From assembly GCF_003205205.1 (NCBI RefSeq), contig NZ_QJRL01000015.1, positions 1 through 64,000 on the forward strand: a stretch of 64,000 bases of DNA, given 5' to 3'. The notes below the pieces were generated by a model. It was not told where the DNA came from. It saw only the letters and a program-made list of their open reading frames with translations, and ran no database searches. Origin of the DNA: Pseudomonas sp. LB-090624. GTDB lineage: Bacteria; Pseudomonadota; Gammaproteobacteria; Pseudomonadales; Pseudomonadaceae. This document shows positions 11,370 to 20,410 of the stretch, piece by piece (within the stretch, counting starts at the first letter, position 1; each line of letters begins with the position of its first letter). Made by a program: the position numbers and the translations under genes.

Positions 11370-14300
11370 TCAGATCCGCCGGCGCTTGCCCAAACTGGGA
11401 ATCGTCGTTTGCGGTACCACCACTTCGACCCGCTCAAGGCGGGTGCTGGCCGCCAGCCCCGCGAGCGTCGGCTGGCTGAACAGCGTCCGGGCATCCACAT
11501 GCAGGCCGGCCTGACGCATACGCGCTACCAGGCTGACAGCGAGCAGCGAATGCCCCCCCAGTTCGAAGAAGTTGTCGTCGCGGCCAACCTGCTCGATCTT
11601 CAGCACTTCGGTCCAGATCCCGGCCAGGGCTGTTTCCAGCTCACCCTGTGGTGCCTGGTACTCACGGCTGATCACGGCCTCGGCACCGGGTGCCGGCAAC
11701 GCCTTGCGGTCGACCTTGCCGTTCGGGCTCAAGGGCAGTTCGACCAGGCGCACGAACGCCTGCGGCATCATGTACTCGGGCATACGTGCCAGCAGGTGGC
11801 TGCGTAGTGCCTCCAGTGCCGGCGCCTGCCGGCCATCGTTGCAGGTGAAATAGGCCACCAGGCGCTCTTCGCGCATCAGCACCACCACCTGCCCGACCGC
11901 AGGGTGCGTGGTTAGCGCGGCCTCGATTTCGCCCAGTTCGACCCGCAAGCCGCGCAACTTGACCTGGAAATCGTTGCGGCCAATGAAGTCCAGTTCACCG
12001 TCGGCGCGGTAACGTACCAAGTCGCCGGTACGGTACAAGCGGTCGCCCTCGACAAACGGGCTGGGGATAAAGCGCTCGGCCTCCAGCTGCGGCAAACCCA
12101 GGTAGCCTCGCGCCACGCCGACGCCGCCAATGTGCAGCTGCCCCACAGCCCCCAGGGGCACCGGTCGGTCATGGGCATCGAGCACATACAAACGCGTGTT
12201 GGCGATCGGCCGGCCAATCGGCGGGGCCTGCGTGGGCAGCGGTGCGTGTGGCGGCAAGGTCCAGGCGGTGCTGTCCACCGTGGCCTCGGTGGGGCCGTAG
12301 ACATTGTGCAGGCGCACGTTGGGCAAGCACTGTCGCACCCGTTGCACCAGCGCCAGGGTCAGCTCGCCACCGCCACAGAAGATGTCGGTCAAGCTGGTGC
12401 AGCGTTCGGCATCTGGCTGTTCGAGAAACTGATGCAGCAACGCCGGCACGAACTTGACGATACTCACCTGCTGCGCCTGAATCAGCTGTACCAGATAGGC
12501 CGGGTCGCGGTGCCCATCCGGCCGCGCCAGTACCAGGCGCACACCGGCCGTCAAGGGCCAGAACAACTCCCACACCGAACCGTCGAAGGTAAACGGTGCC
12601 CGCTGCAGCAAGGCATCGCCCGGGCGTGGCGGGCAGACCTGCGAGCCCCAGTGCATCAGGTTGCACAACCCGCGGTGCTCGATCATCACCCCCTTCGGCG
12701 TACCGGTGGAGCCGGAGGTGTACATCACATAGGCCAACTGCCGTGGTCCCAACCCCGCCACTTGCGGATCGCTAGCCGGGCCGGCCTGCCAGTCGCTGTG
12801 GTCAAGGTCGAGCACCGGGCAATGACCGGCAGTAAACAGGCCTTGCGTGGCACCGTGCACCAGCACCATGACCGGTGCGCAATCCTGCAGCAAGTAACGC
12901 AGCCGCTCCTGCGGGTAGCCGGGGTCCAGCGGCACGTAGGCGCCGCCGGCCTTGAGCACGCCAAGCAAGGCGATCATCAGCGAGACACCGCGCTCGATGC
13001 ACACCGCCACCTTGGTGTCTGGGCCTATGCCATGAGCGATCAGGCGGTGAGCCAGGCGATTGGCCTGGGCGTTCAGGGTCGCGTAATCGAGGCTGACCCC
13101 ATCTGCCTGCAGCGCGATGGCCTGCGGCGAGCGGCGTACCTGCGCCTCGAACAACCCGGGCAGGGTCTGCCCGAGCGGGCTGCTCAGGTCTGCGCTGGCA
13201 TTGAGGCCTAGCAACAAATGGCGCAACTCGCCCTCGGGCAGGGTGCAGAGTGTGTGCAACCCTGCATCGCTGTGGCTGGCCAGCGCTTCGCCCAGCTGCT
13301 GCAAGGCGTTCGACAGATGGTCCAGTACCCGTTGCGCACCGATTGCACGCGGTGCGCGCACAGCCAGTTGCAGCGCAGTTGCCTGCTCGTCCACGGTCAG
13401 TACCAGGCCGTGGCTCTGAACCTCGCTGGCCTCGGCCAGCGTTACGCCGGGCAACACCTGACCGAACGGCACGGCCCCCTGGCGATAATTTATCAGGCTG
13501 TCGAACAACGCCGTGCCGGCCGGCAGACCACTGCAACGCTGGGCGAGAATCAGCGGCGCATCCTCATGCCCGAGCAAGGCCGCCAGGCCGGCATGGGTTT
13601 CGCTCAAGGCCTGGCGCGGCGTGCGCTGCGCCAGCGTGATGCGCAGCGGCAAGCTGTTGATGAACATGCCCATGGCACGATCGGCCCCGAGGCCGGCCAG
13701 GCTACGCCCCAGCAGCACGGTGCCGAGGACCACCTCGTCGCGCCCGCCCAAGGTGGCCAGCACCTGCGCCCAGGCCAGGTGCAGCAAGCTGGCCAGGCTA
13801 GCCCCATGGTGCCGTGCCTGCTGGCGCAACCAGGTGACCCGTTCGGGGTCCAGGCCCAGCTCACGGCTCTCCAGGTCGATGTCGTCGAACGTAGCGCCAC
13901 CACCCAGGCCGGGGATGGCTGCCTGAGGCTCGATGCCGGCCAGCTGCGCACGGAAAAACACCTCATGCCCGGCCTGACGTTCGGCACTGGCGCTGGCCGC
14001 CACGTAGTCGCGATAAGCGACTGGCCTGGGCAAGTGTTCGCCGCGCCCGGTCATGAAGGCGTCCAGCTCGCCCAAGAGTACTTGCAGGGAAACCGCGTCG
14101 TTTACCAGATGATGGAACCGCAGCAGTCCCAGCCAGCACCCGGGCCGGGTGTCTTCGGTACACACCAGCGCCATCAGCGGTGCCCGACGCAGGTCCAATG
14201 GCCTTTGCTGCGGGTCAAAATGGCTGCGCAGTTGCTCGGCCGGGCCAGGCCAGTGCTCGACCGGCAGGCGTGCATGGCGCCATACCACCTGCTGGGGTTG

Positions 14301-17300
14301 CTCCAGCCCCTCCCAGCAAAGGCTGGTACGCAGGATGTCGTGGCGGTCGACCACTTGCTGCAACGCTTCGGTAAAGGCGTGCAACTGCGCGCGGGTGGAA
14401 AAGGTAAACAACGCCTGCTGCTGGTAGGGGTCGCGTGCATCGGTGACATGGTGGTACAGCAGCCCTTGCTGCAACGGCGCGAGCGGGTAGATTTCCTGCA
14501 CGTTGCCGGCCCCGCCCGGCACCGTGGCAACGATATGGTCGATCGCGGCCTGGTCCAGCTCGGTCAGCGCCAACAGGTCGGGGGTGATCCGCTGGCAACC
14601 CTGTGGCACACGGTTCTGCGCCACCACCCTGGTATCGACCAACGTCACGCTGGCCGCGACGGTGGCCAGGGTCGACTGGCCGAACAGCACTTGCACATTG
14701 GCCTGCAACCCCTGCTGGCGCATGCGCTCGATCAGTTGCACGGCCAGCATCGAGTGGCCACCCAGCTCGAAGAAGTGATCCTGGCGCCCAACCCGCTCGA
14801 CATGCAGCAACTCGGCCCATAGCCGGGCCAACCGCTGTTCGGTTTCACCCTTGGGCGCTTCGTATTCCTGGCACACCTTGGCGCTTTCGTCGGCCGTCGG
14901 CAAGGCGCGACGATCGAGCTTGCCATTGGCCGTCAGTGGCCAGTTGCCAAGCCGCACATACGCACCAGGCAGCAAGGCAACCGGCAGGCGTTGCCGAAGG
15001 TGCTCGCGCAACGCACGCGGGGTCACCGGCGGGTCACCGAGGAACCAAGCCTGCAACTGGCCGTCGCGCAGCATTACCACGCACTCGCGTACCGCCGCAT
15101 GGCTGGCCAGGGCGGCCTCGATCTCAGCCAGCTCAACCCGTACGCCGCGGATCTTCACCTGGTCGTCATTGCGCCCGAGGTACTCCAGCGTACCGTCGGC
15201 CAGCCAGCGCACCAGGTCACCGCTGCGGTACATGCGTGCGCCCGGTTCGCTGCTGAATGGGTCTGGCACAAAGCGCTCGGCGGTCAGTTCGGGACGGTTC
15301 AGGTAGCCCCTGGCAACCCCCCTGCCACCAATAAAGAGTTCACCCGCCGCACCGAGCGGCAGCGGCTTACGCTGCTCATCGAGCACGTACAGCCGGGTAT
15401 TGGCCACCGGTCCACCGATATGCAACGGCCCGCCAGCCGTCACTTCCCCGGAGCTGGCCACCACAGTGGTTTCGGTCGGGCCGTAGTTATTGACTACCCG
15501 ATAGCGCCGCTCGCGTGCCAGCCGGCGCAAGCGGTCACCGCCCACCAGCAGGGTTTGCAGGGTCGGGTGCAGCTCGCCCTGGGCAAACGCATGCTCGGCC
15601 ACCGGCGTAGGCAGGAAGCTGACATCCAGCGGCTGCGCTCGCCACCAGTCCAGCAAGGCATCGATATCTTCGCCACCCTCGCGCAGAGGCGCCAAGTGCA
15701 AGGTTGCACCACTGCACAGGGCAGGCCAGACCTCCCAGGCCATGGCGTCGAACCCGAAGCCGGCCAGGCACGACTGATGGCGCCCAGGGCCCAGGTCGAA
15801 GGTGCTGCAGTGCCAGTCGACCAGATTGGCCAGCATGCCCTGCTCGACCATTACCCCCTTGGGCAAGCCGGTCGAGCCGGAGGTATAGATGACATAGGCA
15901 AGGTCGCCCGCGGATTGTGCCGCAAACACGAACGCCGGGGCGCAGGTGGCGTGCCAGTCGAAGCGATCCAGCTCGATCTGCGGCAGGCCGTGGGCCGGCA
16001 GGCGGTCAACCAGCTGGGAAAGGGTCAACAACACGTCAGGTGCGCTGTCTTCCAGCAGGTAGGCCAAGCGGTCGCGTGGTTGAGCCGGGTCAATTGGCAC
16101 GTAGGCGGCGCCGGCCTTGAGCACCGCCAATAGCCCCACCAGGGTGTCGAGCCCGCGCTGGGCGATCAGCGCGACTCGGCATTCGGGCTTCACGCCCAGG
16201 CCTGCCAGGTGTTGTGCCAGCAGTTCGGCACGCCGCTCAAGCTCGCCATAGCTCAGTGCCTGGCCGTTGTGCAGCGCAGCCACGGCGGTTGGCCGGGCCT
16301 CGGCCTGGGCCTGGATCCGGTGCTGAATCACCCCTGTATCAGCCAAGGGTGTTCGCGTCGCATTCCACTGTTCCAGTGCCGCATGTTCACTGCGGGACAG
16401 CAGATCGAACGCGCCAAGCAGCGTCTGCGGCTGCTGCACCCCTTGCCCCAGCACGTGCAGCAGGCGATCGGCCAGCGCCCGCGCTTCATCATCGGTGAAC
16501 CAAGCCCGGTTGTTCACCAGGTGCAGCGTCGCCGCGTCACTGTGGCGGTTGCAACGTAGGTGGATACTCAGCGGCGTCGGTTCGTGGCCGTTGCAGACCA
16601 TAACCGTGTGGCCAGGCGCGTCAGTGAAGCACAGAGCATTGCTGTCTTCTTCGAACGACACCATCAGCTCGAACAATTGCGGCCGTTCTTCACGCAGCAC
16701 CCCGAGGCTACGGTTGAGTTCGCTCAGCGCAAAGCGCTGATGGCGAAAGTCCTGTTTCAGCGCATCGCGGATACCCTGCACCAGTGCTGTGAACGAACAC
16801 GCGCGGCCAAAGCCCATGCGCAGTGCGCTGACCTGGGTGAACAGCCCCAGCGTCGACTTGAAGCGAGCATTGCCGCGGTTGCGCACCGGCAGCCCTACCA
16901 CCCAGTCGTCACGCTGCCAGGTGCGCGTCACGCACACATGCAACGCGGCCAGTAATACGTGGAACGGCGATGCATGCAGCTCTGCAGCGAGGTGCCGCAT
17001 GCGCGCCAGCAGGGGGCGATCGAATGATTGCTCCAAGGCACCGCTGGGCAGTGCGTCGCCTGCCAGCAGGCGCTCCCGCGGCGCCAACAGAGCGTCGGGC
17101 AACTGCTGGTACCTGGCCAGCCAGTACTCACGATCACGCCCACGGCGCGAGCCCCCCTGATACTGGGCATCGTCCTCGATGAAGGCATGGTAGGAAGGCG
17201 CACCGTGTGGCAAAGGCAGGCCTTGTTGCAACAGGCGGTAAAGATCGGCGAGCTGCTTGAACCACTGGTCCACACCCCAGCCGTCAAGCACCAGATGGTG

Positions 17301-17708
17301 CGCCTGAAGCGCCAGCAAGTAGTGTTGTTCGGCCAGGCGAATCAGCGTTGCCCCCCACAGCGGGCCGGCCTCCAGGCTGTAAGGCGTGCGCATCTGCGCG
17401 TGCAGCAGATCCAGCGCGGCAGCGAGGGGGTCGGCGGCATGGCGCAGGTCGTGTGGTGCCAGGCGCACGTCCATCTGCGCGGCGAAATACTGGCGGGCAA
17501 GCGCACCTTCAGTCACCACCACTGTGCGCAGGCCATCATGCTCGGTGACCAGGTGCTGCATCGCTTGGCTGATCTGCTCGGCATCCACCCTGCCCCGCAG
17601 TTCGACATAGGCGCCGATGTTGTACAGCGGCGAGTTGCCGTGGCTGATCTGGTCCAGCCAGATGTCACGCTGGGCAACGGTCAGGGCAAAGGTTTCGACG
17701 GCAGGCAT
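11370..17708 (-). CDS. psoA: Lipopeptide NRPS, first synthetase (two modules, C-starter)
   Basis: A 2,112-residue synthetase with two complete modules, C-A-T-C-A-T. The first C domain begins almost at residue 1 (LTVAQRDIWLDQISHG) and has HHLVLDG near residue 139. This is the form of a starter C domain that attaches a fatty acid to residue 1. A1 (core near 612) has pocket DAWFLGNVV, which specifies Leu. T1 is near 979 (DHFFELGGHSM). C2 has HHLVNDA near 1199, unlike the HHxxxDH of later modules. A2 (core near 1667) has pocket DGWKFGVVD; Lys at the third variable position suits an acidic side chain, so Glu is most likely. T2 is near 2047 (DNFFELGGHSL). There is no thioesterase, so the chain passes to the next synthetase. 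The two-module, Leu-Glx-loading first enzyme is common to Pseudomonas lipopeptide systems. The name psoA is inferred from predicted specificity and neighbours. Confidence 0.9.
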   Translation of the reverse strand: MPAVETFALTVAQRDIWLDQISHGNSPLYNIGAYVELRGRVDAEQISQAMQHLVTEHDGLRTVVVTEGALARQYFAAQMDVRLAPHDLRHAADPLAAALDLLHAQMRTPYSLEAGPLWGATLIRLAEQHYLLALQAHHLVLDGWGVDQWFKQLADLYRLLQQGLPLPHGAPSYHAFIEDDAQYQGGSRRGRDREYWLARYQQLPDALLAPRERLLAGDALPSGALEQSFDRPLLARMRHLAAELHASPFHVLLAALHVCVTRTWQRDDWVVGLPVRNRGNARFKSTLGLFTQVSALRMGFGRACSFTALVQGIRDALKQDFRHQRFALSELNRSLGVLREERPQLFELMVSFEEDSNALCFTDAPGHTVMVCNGHEPTPLSIHLRCNRHSDAATLHLVNNRAWFTDDEARALADRLLHVLGQGVQQPQTLLGAFDLLSRSEHAALEQWNATRTPLADTGVIQHRIQAQAEARPTAVAALHNGQALSYGELERRAELLAQHLAGLGVKPECRVALIAQRGLDTLVGLLAVLKAGAAYVPIDPAQPRDRLAYLLEDSAPDVLLTLSQLVDRLPAHGLPQIELDRFDWHATCAPAFVFAAQSAGDLAYVIYTSGSTGLPKGVMVEQGMLANLVDWHCSTFDLGPGRHQSCLAGFGFDAMAWEVWPALCSGATLHLAPLREGGEDIDALLDWWRAQPLDVSFLPTPVAEHAFAQGELHPTLQTLLVGGDRLRRLARERRYRVVNNYGPTETTVVASSGEVTAGGPLHIGGPVANTRLYVLDEQRKPLPLGAAGELFIGGRGVARGYLNRPELTAERFVPDPFSSEPGARMYRSGDLVRWLADGTLEYLGRNDDQVKIRGVRVELAEIEAALASHAAVRECVVMLRDGQLQAWFLGDPPVTPRALREHLRQRLPVALLPGAYVRLGNWPLTANGKLDRRALPTADESAKVCQEYEAPKGETEQRLARLWAELLHVERVGRQDHFFELGGHSMLAVQLIERMRQQGLQANVQVLFGQSTLATVAASVTLVDTRVVAQNRVPQGCQRITPDLLALTELDQAAIDHIVATVPGGAGNVQEIYPLAPLQQGLLYHHVTDARDPYQQQALFTFSTRAQLHAFTEALQQVVDRHDILRTSLCWEGLEQPQQVVWRHARLPVEHWPGPAEQLRSHFDPQQRPLDLRRAPLMALVCTEDTRPGCWLGLLRFHHLVNDAVSLQVLLGELDAFMTGRGEHLPRPVAYRDYVAASASAERQAGHEVFFRAQLAGIEPQAAIPGLGGGATFDDIDLESRELGLDPERVTWLRQQARHHGASLASLLHLAWAQVLATLGGRDEVVLGTVLLGRSLAGLGADRAMGMFINSLPLRITLAQRTPRQALSETHAGLAALLGHEDAPLILAQRCSGLPAGTALFDSLINYRQGAVPFGQVLPGVTLAEASEVQSHGLVLTVDEQATALQLAVRAPRAIGAQRVLDHLSNALQQLGEALASHSDAGLHTLCTLPEGELRHLLLGLNASADLSSPLGQTLPGLFEAQVRRSPQAIALQADGVSLDYATLNAQANRLAHRLIAHGIGPDTKVAVCIERGVSLMIALLGVLKAGGAYVPLDPGYPQERLRYLLQDCAPVMVLVHGATQGLFTAGHCPVLDLDHSDWQAGPASDPQVAGLGPRQLAYVMYTSGSTGTPKGVMIEHRGLCNLMHWGSQVCPPRPGDALLQRAPFTFDGSVWELFWPLTAGVRLVLARPDGHRDPAYLVQLIQAQQVSIVKFVPALLHQFLEQPDAERCTSLTDIFCGGGELTLALVQRVRQCLPNVRLHNVYGPTEATVDSTAWTLPPHAPLPTQAPPIGRPIANTRLYVLDAHDRPVPLGAVGQLHIGGVGVARGYLGLPQLEAERFIPSPFVEGDRLYRTGDLVRYRADGELDFIGRNDFQVKLRGLRVELGEIEAALTTHPAVGQVVVLMREERLVAYFTCNDGRQAPALEALRSHLLARMPEYMMPQAFVRLVELPLSPNGKVDRKALPAPGAEAVISREYQAPQGELETALAGIWTEVLKIEQVGRDDNFFELGGHSLLAVSLVARMRQAGLHVDARTLFSQPTLAGLAASTRLERVEVVVPQTTIPSLGKRRRI

Positions 17709-18113
17709 GATTCGACAGGTCCTTCTGGTTGATCATCCGCGGATTCAAGCATTGCTGCCCATGGCCGTATGCCCCATTAAACCCGGACAATCCTCGCCGG
17801 GGGCATGCTGCTTAAAAACGTGTAGGACATTTGCCACAGCGTGCTACCCCCGATGGCCTACGGCACACGGTATACGCCACGATCAGGGCGAATTAGCCAC
17901 GCTTCTGGCGTCAACTTGCTGGCTATTGATCCTTCGGCCCCACTGCCCCCTCGCCCCACGGCAACCCGACAGCTTCGAATCGATGCCATTTTCTGTCCCG
18001 GTTTTCCATTACAGACGCCTACCCGGCAGCGGGCTTGAATACGGCACCAGGCCCATGGAGGACTCGACCGCGAGACCACCCGCTGCAATCACCAGAACCG
18101 AGGAATACATGGA
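17709..18113. promoter_or_regulatory. Divergent control region between NRPS and LuxR genes
   Basis: A 405-base non-coding stretch between the divergently transcribed synthetase and LuxR-type gene. It must carry the promoters of both. A partial dyad at 17821-17838 (TGTAGGACATTTGCCACA, 12 of 18 positions symmetric) begins with TGTAGGA, the left half of a classical lux box, so it is a candidate LuxR-type operator. No strong sigma-70 pair was found by eye. The longest reading frame here (17617-18117, plus) has no family features and is treated as non-coding. Confidence 0.4.
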
Positions 18114-18896
18114 ATGATGCTGACCGACAGCCGCGAGTACCGCCCTGATCCACAGCTGTATCTGCAACTGGGCGAACTGATTGCCAGTACTGGCGCCGCG
18201 GGCTTTGCCGATCAGATGTTGCGTCTGGTCGAAGCACAAGTGCCCATCCACCGGCTTGAACTCAGCGAATGGACCCTCGACCCACACCAGGCCCATGCCA
18301 GTCAGATCGAAGTGCTGGGCAGCGCCGGTGCGGCCAATGCCCGGCCTGCTGCGCAAAGCCTGCGCCAACCCCTGCTGCAGCGCATCATGCAAATGAAAGA
18401 CCCGCTGCTGATCGAATTCAGGGCACCGCCCGGCCCACTGCATCCGCGCCAGAATGCTCACCAATGCCACCTGGTGTCCTGCAGTGGCAGCAAGCGCTGG
18501 GTGATCAGCTTTCTTCGCTCACCTAGCCAGCGGGCATTCTCCCTGAGCGAGTTGTCGCAACTGAAGAGCTTGTCCGACACCCTGCTGCCCTTGGTCGAGC
18601 ACCATGGGCAACTGCTGGAGCAAGGGCCTATGCGGCGTAGCGGATCGCCCTTGGCGGAGGTTGAAGCAGGTTCGCTGCGCCAGTCGTTTGGCGAACGCCT
18701 TGCGCAGGAAGCCGTGCGGCTGTCGATCCGGGAACAGGAGGTTTGCCTGGGCCTGTTGACCGGCGGCACCGTGCCAGAGATGGCGCAGCGGTTGAATGTG
18801 AAAAACAGCTCGGTCGAAACCTACCTCAAGCGAGCCACCGCCAAGCTGGGAGTCAGTGGTCGGCATGGCCTGGCGAAATGGATGGCCAGTGCCTGA
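18114..18896 (+). CDS. psoR: LuxR-family transcriptional regulator of the lipopeptide cluster
   Basis: A 260-residue regulator. The C-terminal 60 residues form a LuxR-type helix-turn-helix (REQEVCLGLLTGGTVPEMAQ, then SSVETYLKRATAKLGVSGR). The N-terminal 195 residues are not clearly an acyl-homoserine-lactone-binding domain; this fits the lipopeptide-associated LuxR regulators that lack one. The ATG at 18114 follows GAGGA at good spacing; an adjacent ATG at 18117 is equally possible. It is divergent from the first synthetase gene and 15 bases upstream of the outer-membrane lipoprotein gene, so the two probably form one transcript. Known lipopeptide clusters of pseudomonads have such LuxR activators at this position, so activation of the synthetase genes is the likely role. 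The target is inferred. Confidence 0.8.
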   Translation: MMLTDSREYRPDPQLYLQLGELIASTGAAGFADQMLRLVEAQVPIHRLELSEWTLDPHQAHASQIEVLGSAGAANARPAAQSLRQPLLQRIMQMKDPLLIEFRAPPGPLHPRQNAHQCHLVSCSGSKRWVISFLRSPSQRAFSLSELSQLKSLSDTLLPLVEHHGQLLEQGPMRRSGSPLAEVEAGSLRQSFGERLAQEAVRLSIREQEVCLGLLTGGTVPEMAQRLNVKNSSVETYLKRATAKLGVSGRHGLAKWMASA

Positions 18897-18911
18897 AAGC
18901 GAGAACCCGCA

Positions 18912-20366
18912 ATGCCCCGACATGCGCTTACTGTATTTGCCGCGCTGCTGTGCGGTTGTTCGCTCACCCCCGCCTACCACCCCCCTGCGCCCCCGGTGCC
19001 TGGGCAGTTCCCCCAGGGGCCGGCCTACACTGGCGACTCGCAGGTCCATCAGGCTGCAGACGACTGGCAGCAGGTGTTTCACGATCCGCTGTTGCGTCAG
19101 CTGATCGCTAACGCCCTGGTCAACAACCGCGACCTGCGCACTGCCGTGCTGAACGTCCAGGCCTACCAGGCGCAATACCGCATCCAGCGCGCCGACCTGC
19201 TGCCTAAGGTTTCTGCTACTGGCCAGGGGGAGCGCGAGTATCTGCCAAGGGGCGTGACCGGCACCGGCCAGGGTGTGATCAGTTCGACCTATGCCGCCAC
19301 GCTGGGGGTGAGCGCCTACGAGCTTGACCTGTTTGGCCGCGTCCGCAGCCTTAGCGACCAGGCCTTGCTGACTTACCTGGCCAGCGAAGAGGCACGCCGG
19401 AGTACCCGTCTGAGCCTGGTGGCCAGTGTCGCCAGCGTGTACCTGACCTGGCGGGCCGACCAGGAACTGCTGACCCTGGCCAAGGAGACCCTGGCGGCGG
19501 ATGAACGCAGCCTGCGCCTGACCCGCAACCAACGCCGCGCTGGCACGGTTTCGGCCCTGGACCAGATCCAGGCGCGTACCAGTGTCGACAGTACCCGTGC
19601 GGCAGTGGCTCGCTACAAACGCCAGGTGGCGCAGGACCTCAACCAGCTGACGCTGCTGGTAGGCGCGCCGGTTTCCGCTGACCTGGCCGCCCTGCCCCTG
19701 GCGGCCGAGCAGATTGCCGGGCTGCCCGCCGGGTTGCCCTCCGACCTGCTGCAACGTCGGCCGGACATTCTCCAGGCCGAGTACCAGCTGCGCGCGGCCA
19801 ATGCCAACATCGGCGCGGCGCGCGCAGCGTTCTTCCCCAGCATCAGCCTGACCGCCAATACCGGCAGCACCAGCCCGCAGCTCAACGGCCTGTTCGATGC
19901 CGGCTCTGGCACATGGCTGTTCCAGCCGCAGATCAGTGTGCCTATTTTCACCGCCGGCGGCCTGCACGCCAGCCTTGACTATGCCCGGTTGCAGAAGGAC
20001 GTACAGGTGGCGCAGTACGAAAAAGCCATCCAGCGCGCCTTCCAGGAGGTGGCCGACGGCCTGGCCGCGCGCAGCACCTACCAGCGGCAACTGCAGGCGC
20101 AGCGCGAGCTGGTGGCATCGAGCCAGCGCTATTACGATCTGGCCGACCACCGCTACCGGATTGGCGTGGACAGCAGCCTCACCTTCCTTGACGCGCAGCG
20201 CTCGTTGTTCAGTGCCCAGCAGGGGTTGATCAACGACCGCCTGGCGCAGCTGGTGGCGGAGGTGAACCTGTACGCTGCATTGGGTGGCGGGTGGCAGGAG
20301 GATGCGGTGACACCACAGACGCTGAGCATGCAGGCTGCGCACCCGCCGCGCAGGGGGCTAGACTGA
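18912..20366 (+). CDS. NodT/OprM-family outer-membrane efflux lipoprotein
   Basis: A 484-residue outer-membrane factor of RND or Mac-type tripartite pumps. The N-terminus is a lipoprotein signal ([16 protein letters not shown]) with the lipid-attachment Cys at residue 16. Two outer-membrane-efflux repeats follow, including the motifs [12 protein letters not shown] and [20 protein letters not shown] that define the NodT family. It starts 15 bases after the LuxR gene. In putisolvin and related clusters an outer-membrane factor upstream and a MacAB pair downstream of the synthetases export the lipopeptide. The inner-membrane partners are not in this window and would lie beyond the left edge if the cluster is complete. 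The family is secure; export of this lipopeptide is inferred from position. Confidence 0.85.
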   Translation: MPRHALTVFAALLCGCSLTPAYHPPAPPVPGQFPQGPAYTGDSQVHQAADDWQQVFHDPLLRQLIANALVNNRDLRTAVLNVQAYQAQYRIQRADLLPKVSATGQGEREYLPRGVTGTGQGVISSTYAATLGVSAYELDLFGRVRSLSDQALLTYLASEEARRSTRLSLVASVASVYLTWRADQELLTLAKETLAADERSLRLTRNQRRAGTVSALDQIQARTSVDSTRAAVARYKRQVAQDLNQLTLLVGAPVSADLAALPLAAEQIAGLPAGLPSDLLQRRPDILQAEYQLRAANANIGAARAAFFPSISLTANTGSTSPQLNGLFDAGSGTWLFQPQISVPIFTAGGLHASLDYARLQKDVQVAQYEKAIQRAFQEVADGLAARSTYQRQLQAQRELVASSQRYYDLADHRYRIGVDSSLTFLDAQRSLFSAQQGLINDRLAQLVAEVNLYAALGGGWQEDAVTPQTLSMQAAHPPRRGLD

Positions 20367-20410
20367 ACAGAACCAGGTAACCGGGGGGCTGCCACACGTG
20401 GAGGTGTGCG

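Noticed and set aside
13218..16133. Plus-strand frames of 380-530 codons opposite the first synthetase
   Set aside because: Antisense shadows of conserved C and A domains; no family motifs.
17617..18117. 166-codon plus-strand frame across the divergent control region
   Set aside because: Low-complexity Pro/Arg/Thr composition, overlaps the NRPS start and covers the only available promoter space.
18519..20342. 607-codon minus-strand frame opposite the outer-membrane lipoprotein
   Set aside because: The plus-strand gene has a lipobox and NodT motifs; this is its shadow.
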